Source: Bacteroidales bacterium
GTDB taxonomy: Bacteria > Bacteroidota > Bacteroidia > Bacteroidales > F082
Assembly (NCBI GenBank): GCA_024689285.1
Contig: JAILDR010000246.1
Coordinates: 1-8,826 of the forward strand
Reading direction: 5' to 3'
Length of the DNA: 8,826 nt
Both the position numbers and the translations under genes were made by a program. The notes beneath the pieces are model-generated. The model saw nothing but the letters and a program-made list of their open reading frames with translations, did not search any database and was not told where the DNA came from. Shown piece after piece: positions 5,304 through 8,826 of the stretch. Each line of letters starts with the position of its first letter. Position 1 is the first letter of the stretch.

Positions 5304-5347
5304 ATAACACAACGTCGGGTCGACTCCGATGTTGTGTTATTGTTTTA
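5304..5347 (+). terminator. Strong terminator after HU and the basic protein
   Basis: The arms ATAACACAACGTCGG (5304–5318) and CCGATGTTGTGTTAT (5326–5340) pair over 15 positions with one G·U, around a 7-nt loop. The U-rich tail TGTTTTA (5341–5347) follows. It separates the abundant HU transcript from rng, whose ATG comes 35 bp later. No clear promoter is visible after it, so rng may depend on read-through. Confidence 0.85.
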
Positions 5348-5381
5348 TCAAACAAATCGTTAACCCCAAAGCAACAACACC

Positions 5382-6980
5382 ATGTCTGAAGAACAGAAAG
5401 AAACCACCGAAGTGGTGGAAGTGAAGACGGTGCAGCGCGACTTGATTATCAACGCGCATGCTTCGGAGGTTGACATCGCTCTGCTGGAGGACAACATACT
5501 TGTCGAACTTCACAAAGAGAAGACCAACAACCAGTTTGCGGTTGGAGACGTTTATTTGGGCCGCGTCAAGAAGATTTTGCCTGGCCTCAACGCCGCCTTT
5601 GTCGATGTAGGCTACCACAAGGAGGCTTTCCTGCATTACCTCGACCTCGGTTTGCAAGCCCGTTCGGTCATGAAGTACCGTAGCCAAATCGTCAACGGTA
5701 ACGGCGAGGTCTTGATGACCGACTTCAAGTTGGAGCCCGACCTCGAGAAAAACGGCAAAATTGCCGACTTCCTCACCGTGGGTGAGCTGTTGCCGGTGCA
5801 AATCGCCAAAGAACCCATCTCCACCAAGGGGCCGCGCATCACGGTCGAGATTTCCTTTGCCGGACGCTATCTCGTCCTTGTCCCCTTCTCCAACCGCATT
5901 TCGGTATCCCAGAAAATCCGCAGCAACGAAGAACGCAACCGTCTGCGCCGTCTCATCCAAAGCATTCGTCCAAACAACTACGGCGTCATCATCCGCACCG
6001 TTGCCGAAGGCAAGAAGGTGGCCGAACTCGATGCCGACCTCCGTTCCCTCATCGATAAATGGGAGCGCTGCACTGTCGAGATGAAGAAGATGACCAGCTA
6101 TGGACGTATGGTCAGCGAGATGGACCAGACCGCCGTTATGCTGCGCGATTTGCTGAACGAGTCGTTCAACACGATTAATGTGAACGACGAGAAACTTTAT
6201 GAAGAGATTCGGAGTTACATCCAGACCATCGCCCCGCAAAAGGCTGAAATCGTGCAATTTTACAAAGGCAAAGACCCCATCTTTGACCATTTCAACGTCA
6301 CGAAGCAAATCAAAGGCTTTTTCGGGAAGATTGTCACCATCAGAAACGGTGTCTACCTCGTCATCGAGCACACCGAGGCCATGCACGTCATCGACGTCAA
6401 CAGTGGCCACCGTCTGAACAGTGAGAACACGCCGGAGGAAAACGCTCTTGCAGTCAACATTGAAGCCGCCAAGGAAATCGCCCGCCAATTGCGTCTGCGC
6501 GATATGGGCGGCATCATCATTGTCGACTTCATCGACTTGCGCGAGTCGAAAAACCGCCTGAAGCTCTACAATGCTTTGGTGGATGCCATGAAGAACGACC
6601 GCGCCAAGCACACCATCCTGCCTGCCACCAAGTTTGGTCTCATCCAGATTACGCGCCACCGTGTGCGCCCTGAGACCGAGGTGCAGGTGCAGGAGAAATG
6701 CCCCGTCTGTTCCGGTACGGGCAAAATCAGGCCCGCCATGCTGTTCGTCGACGAAATCGAAAACCACCTTAAGTACCTCCTCGTTGACCAAAACGAGAGC
6801 AATGTCACCTTGCAGGTACACCCGTTCATTTATTCCTACCTTTGCATCGACGGGCTGTTTTCGATTCGCCGCAAGTGGAAAAAGAAATATGGCAAGGCCT
6901 TCAAGGTACAGTCCATGCCCGAGTTCCACATGTTGCAGTACAACTTTCAGAACGCCAACGGCGACGACATCAAGCTCTGA
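5382..6980 (+). CDS. rng: Ribonuclease G/E-family endoribonuclease
   Basis: This 532-aa protein is a member of the RNase E/G family, which cuts single-stranded RNA in rRNA 5'-end maturation and mRNA turnover. An S1 RNA-binding domain lies at about 50–130 (VGDVYLGRVKKILPGLNAAFVDVG). The 5'-sensor/RNase H-like region follows. The catalytic DNase I-like part has Asp338 (IDVNSG) and Asp382 (IIVDFIDL), matching the metal-binding Asp303 and Asp346 of E. coli RNase E. The Zn-link CPVCSGTG gives C440 and C443. There is no long disordered degradosome tail, so it is RNase G-sized, with about 20 extra acidic residues at the N-terminus. The ATG at 5382 has no SD. It lies between two terminators and probably forms its own unit or relies on read-through from HU. 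Confidence 0.95.
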   Translation: MSEEQKETTEVVEVKTVQRDLIINAHASEVDIALLEDNILVELHKEKTNNQFAVGDVYLGRVKKILPGLNAAFVDVGYHKEAFLHYLDLGLQARSVMKYRSQIVNGNGEVLMTDFKLEPDLEKNGKIADFLTVGELLPVQIAKEPISTKGPRITVEISFAGRYLVLVPFSNRISVSQKIRSNEERNRLRRLIQSIRPNNYGVIIRTVAEGKKVAELDADLRSLIDKWERCTVEMKKMTSYGRMVSEMDQTAVMLRDLLNESFNTINVNDEKLYEEIRSYIQTIAPQKAEIVQFYKGKDPIFDHFNVTKQIKGFFGKIVTIRNGVYLVIEHTEAMHVIDVNSGHRLNSENTPEENALAVNIEAAKEIARQLRLRDMGGIIIVDFIDLRESKNRLKLYNALVDAMKNDRAKHTILPATKFGLIQITRHRVRPETEVQVQEKCPVCSGTGKIRPAMLFVDEIENHLKYLLVDQNESNVTLQVHPFIYSYLCIDGLFSIRRKWKKKYGKAFKVQSMPEFHMLQYNFQNANGDDIKL

Positions 6981-7001
6981 AGTTGCTGCACGAAAAACCT
7001 C

Positions 7002-7039
7002 AAAAAGCCGTCTCATCATCGTTTTGGGACGGCTTTTTT
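7002..7039 (+). terminator. Rho-independent terminator of rng
   Basis: AAAAAGCCGTCTC (7002–7014) pairs with GGGACGGCTTTTT (7026–7038) over 13 positions with one G·U, around an 11-nt loop. The right arm ends in a run of six T's (7034–7039). It begins 22 bases after the rng stop. Confidence 0.92.
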
Positions 7040-7049
7040 CATCAAAAAA

Positions 7050-7136
7050 ATAAGGACATTGTCTTTTAGTGTGGCTTTATACATTATTGATTTTCAATAA
7101 AAACCGATAAGGACATTCTAAAAAAGTAGGGACATT
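7050..7136 (+). repeat. Three GGACATT repeats upstream of the TPR regulator
   Basis: ATAAGGACATT occurs exactly at 7050–7060 and 7107–7117, and TAGGGACATT at 7127–7136. The first and second copies start 57 bp apart. The common cores (GGACATT) of the second and third lie 19 bp apart. Between copies one and two lies a hairpin, TTATTGA-TTT-TCAATAA (7084–7100). Between the third copy and the promoter lies another, GAGGC-n7-GCCTC (7144–7160). Such an arrangement can be a regulator-binding array. No function is proved by sequence alone. Confidence 0.5.
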
Positions 7137-7159
7137 GCCCCGTGAGGCCCTATGTGCCT

Positions 7160-7189
7160 CTTGACAAACGTTTTTTCTGTATATTTTTG
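7160..7189 (+). promoter_or_regulatory. Putative promoter of the TPR regulator
   Basis: TATTTTTG (7182–7189) fits the Bacteroidota -7 box exactly, with CTTG at 7160–7163 placed 18 bp upstream as a -33 box, slightly shorter than the usual spacing. The start would fall about 7194–7196, leaving a leader of only about 16 bases before the ATG at 7211. Confidence 0.6.
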
Positions 7190-7210
7190 CGATGTCAAAA
7201 CGTAAATGAT

Positions 7211-8686
7211 ATGAAAACGTATTTGAAACCACTCATTCTTACAGCCGTCGTTTGCCTCGCGATGACGGCTTGCAACAAACAAAGCAAGCGCGTAGAACAA
7301 GCCCAAGCCCTCTATAATGAAGGTGTCGAACTGCGTGAGCAGCACCGTTCCGAAGAGGCTGCCGAGAAATTCCTGCAAGGGCTGGCTATCGTGCAACGCT
7401 CCGACAAGACTACGGAGGTCATTCAACTGGAAGGCCAGCTCTGCGACAACCTCGGTGCCATGTACCTCAAACACGGCCTCTTCGAGGATGCCTTCAAGCA
7501 ACATCAGCAGGCACTGACTTGTTTTAAGCAGACCGCTGACTCCACCGGCATGATGAACGCCTACCGCAACAGCGGTCGGGCGGTGCGGGCGCAGGAGCAA
7601 TACACCCAAGCCAAGCAATACTACGACTCGGCTTTCCGCATCGCCACTTTCGTGGCCGATACATCCATGCTGGGCGACCTCTACTTGGAGATGGGTCGCG
7701 ACTACTACATGGAGACGGGCAACTTCGCCAAAGGCATCGAGAGTGTCAACCAAGCCTTGAAAATCGGCCTCAATGATAATGACACCGACATCGCCCACAT
7801 GACCTTAGGCATCCTTTATTATTACACACGCGAAAACGAAAAGGCAAAGTCCTACTTGAACCAAGCCCTCCGCAGTGAGCGTGCTGGACTGAAAATGTCG
7901 GTCTATCAGACACTTTATGCCATAGCCGAAAGCGAGGGCGACTACCAGCAGGCGATGCAATACCATAAACAATTTGCTGCAAGCCTGATGCAAGCCGACG
8001 CGGAACACGCCAACGAGACCATGCTGCGCATCAAGTCGGAATACGAACTGAAAGCCCAACAAAGCGAGTTGGAGAGCCTGCACCGCAACCGCGACCTGAA
8101 GCTTTACCTCATCATCGCTATGGCGGTGATTGCCTTGCTTGTCATCCTTCTGATGGTAAGGAAGAAAATCAGCGACCACAAGCTGGAGATGGAACACTTT
8201 GGGCGGCAAGTGGAGCGCGACCAGAACCGCATCCACGAACTGGTGAGCGACATGGAGACCCTCATCCGCACCAACGACGAGTTGCGGCGCAACCAACAGA
8301 CCCTCCCACAGAAGGACTTCATGGCCATCCAGAAAATCATGACGCGAAACAAGATTATGACCACCGCGCAAGCCCTCAGCGAGGAGGTGAACAACGACTC
8401 GCTCAACTTCGAGCTGACCGACAACGACTGGAAGGACTTCATCAGCCTGACGGACTTGATTTTCGACGGCTTCTCGCAACGGCTGTTGCAGCTCTACCCC
8501 AAACTCGGCCAGTGGGATGTGCGCATCTGTTGCCTCTCCAAGAACGGCTTCTCCAACCAAGTGATTTCCATTCTGTTGGACACGCAGACCGACTCTTACT
8601 ACAAACGCAAGACCCGCATAAAACAAATGAAGATGGATCTCGGGGATGATAACCGTACCTTTGAGGAAATTGTGAATGCTGTGTAA
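7211..8686 (+). CDS. Membrane-anchored TPR protein with C-terminal helix-turn-helix-like domain
   Basis: The ATG at 7211 gives 491 residues. An in-frame GTG at 7142 lies upstream of the promoter and is rejected. The N-terminus (MKTYLKPLILTAVVCLAMTAC) is a signal peptide with a lipoprotein-type Cys21. Residues 31–266 hold about six TPR-like helical pairs (for example LCDNLGAMYLKHGLFEDAFKQHQQAL) and so a probable periplasmic sensor. One membrane helix spans 298–316, flanked by RKK. A cytosolic coiled coil covers about 320–365. The tail (about 405–491) has LYPKLGQWDVRICCLSKNGFSNQVISILL...YKRKTRIKQMKM, resembling the LuxR-like helix-turn-helix of Bacteroidota TPR regulators. That makes it a likely one-piece membrane transcription regulator. 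The second helix is atypical (DTQTDSYYK). The ligand and targets are unknown. Confidence 0.82.
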   Translation: MKTYLKPLILTAVVCLAMTACNKQSKRVEQAQALYNEGVELREQHRSEEAAEKFLQGLAIVQRSDKTTEVIQLEGQLCDNLGAMYLKHGLFEDAFKQHQQALTCFKQTADSTGMMNAYRNSGRAVRAQEQYTQAKQYYDSAFRIATFVADTSMLGDLYLEMGRDYYMETGNFAKGIESVNQALKIGLNDNDTDIAHMTLGILYYYTRENEKAKSYLNQALRSERAGLKMSVYQTLYAIAESEGDYQQAMQYHKQFAASLMQADAEHANETMLRIKSEYELKAQQSELESLHRNRDLKLYLIIAMAVIALLVILLMVRKKISDHKLEMEHFGRQVERDQNRIHELVSDMETLIRTNDELRRNQQTLPQKDFMAIQKIMTRNKIMTTAQALSEEVNNDSLNFELTDNDWKDFISLTDLIFDGFSQRLLQLYPKLGQWDVRICCLSKNGFSNQVISILLDTQTDSYYKRKTRIKQMKMDLGDDNRTFEEIVNAV

Positions 8687-8826
8687 TGGAATCGGCCAAG
8701 GCCGAGAAATCTTGAAAAAAATCAAATAAAATCATTCAAAATCAATCAAAGATTATTTTTAATGGATTTTCAAATCATTTTGATAGATTTCTTGCGAAGC
8801 AATAAAAAAAAGAAATACAAAGTAAT
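8687..8826. other. Gene-free AT-rich tail with short repeats
   Basis: After the TPR gene no coding frame is credible. The stretch is strongly AT-rich. At 8721–8750 three 10-mers follow one another (ATCAAATAAA, ATCATTCAAA, ATCAATCAAA), a helical-turn period. AGAAATC (8705–8711) and GATTTCT (8786–8792) form inverted repeats 74 bp apart, and AAATCATT occurs twice (8729–8736, 8772–8779). A small hairpin TTGC-GAA-GCAA lies near 8792–8802. It may be curved DNA or the upstream region of a gene beyond the window; in so AT-rich a stretch the short matches could be chance. Confidence 0.4.
8692..8705 (+). terminator. Hairpin just after the TPR gene (weak terminator candidate)
   Basis: TCGGCC-AA-GGCCGA begins five bases after the TAA. 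It is GC-rich in an AT-rich region, but it is followed by GAAATCTTGAAAAAA rather than T's. It may act as a transcript-end stabiliser or an incomplete terminator. No better signal is seen before the window ends. Confidence 0.3.

Noticed and set aside
5337..7019. 560-codon open frame on the minus strand opposite rng
   Set aside because: It lies fully antisense to rng, whose S1, catalytic Asp and Zn-link motifs are all intact. The antisense product is Val/Leu/Asp/His-rich with no recognisable domain; long antisense frames are common opposite GC-biased third positions.
7002..7039. Terminator acting for minus-strand transcription as well
   Set aside because: The arms have T-runs on both sides, but no minus-strand gene ends here.
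7142..7210. GTG start giving a 514-aa TPR protein
   Set aside because: It lies upstream of the likely promoter (7160–7189) and would bury the lipoprotein signal that begins exactly at the ATG at 7211.
7805..8725. 306-codon open frame on the minus strand opposite the TPR gene
   Set aside because: A shadow of the TPR regulator frame, with no promoter, start signal or family motif.

Overview
The window looks like a chromosomal segment of a Bacteroidales-type member of the Bacteroidota. The evidence is: a mutY–ssb–gldE–gldD cluster (gldD and gldE are Bacteroidota genes first known from gliding motility); a Bacteroidota-style HU; a 29-residue Lys/Arg/His-rich protein next to HU; near absence of Shine-Dalgarno sites; and several promoter-like sites matching the Bacteroidota consensus TTTG-n19-21-TAnnTTTG. 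No RNA gene, CRISPR array or phage gene was seen.

Left edge (1–217): the last 22 codons of an IS21-family istB and the right end of that insertion sequence, ending about base 140 in ...TTTTTTACA. The element directly abuts a hairpin that looks like the corA terminator. Minus-strand block (218–4746): corA (CorA-type divalent cation channel) stands alone. The cluster mutY → ssb → gldE → gldD reads leftwards, with an 11-bp gap between mutY and ssb, a gldE promoter after ssb, and a short gldE/gldD overlap. It joins oxidative-damage repair and single-strand DNA binding to two membrane/lipoprotein genes of the gliding/secretion group.

Divergent control region (4747–4887): the HU promoter (+) and the putative mutY promoter (-) have -7 boxes only 3 bp apart, so RNA polymerase probably cannot occupy both. 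A perfect palindrome sits on the HU -33 box. Read on the other strand, it is followed by eight T's in the mutY leader.

Plus-strand block (4888–8686): HU, the 29-aa basic protein, a strong 15-bp-stem terminator, rng (RNase G/E family), a second clear terminator, a 160-bp control region with three GGACATT repeats, and a 491-aa membrane-anchored TPR protein whose tail resembles a LuxR-like helix-turn-helix. The last 140 bases hold no gene.

Most of this is conserved housekeeping. The points most worth checking are the IS-interrupted corA terminator, the HU/mutY promoter overlap and leader hairpin, the small basic protein, and the TPR regulator with its repeat-bearing promoter region. I see no convincing new multi-gene system.
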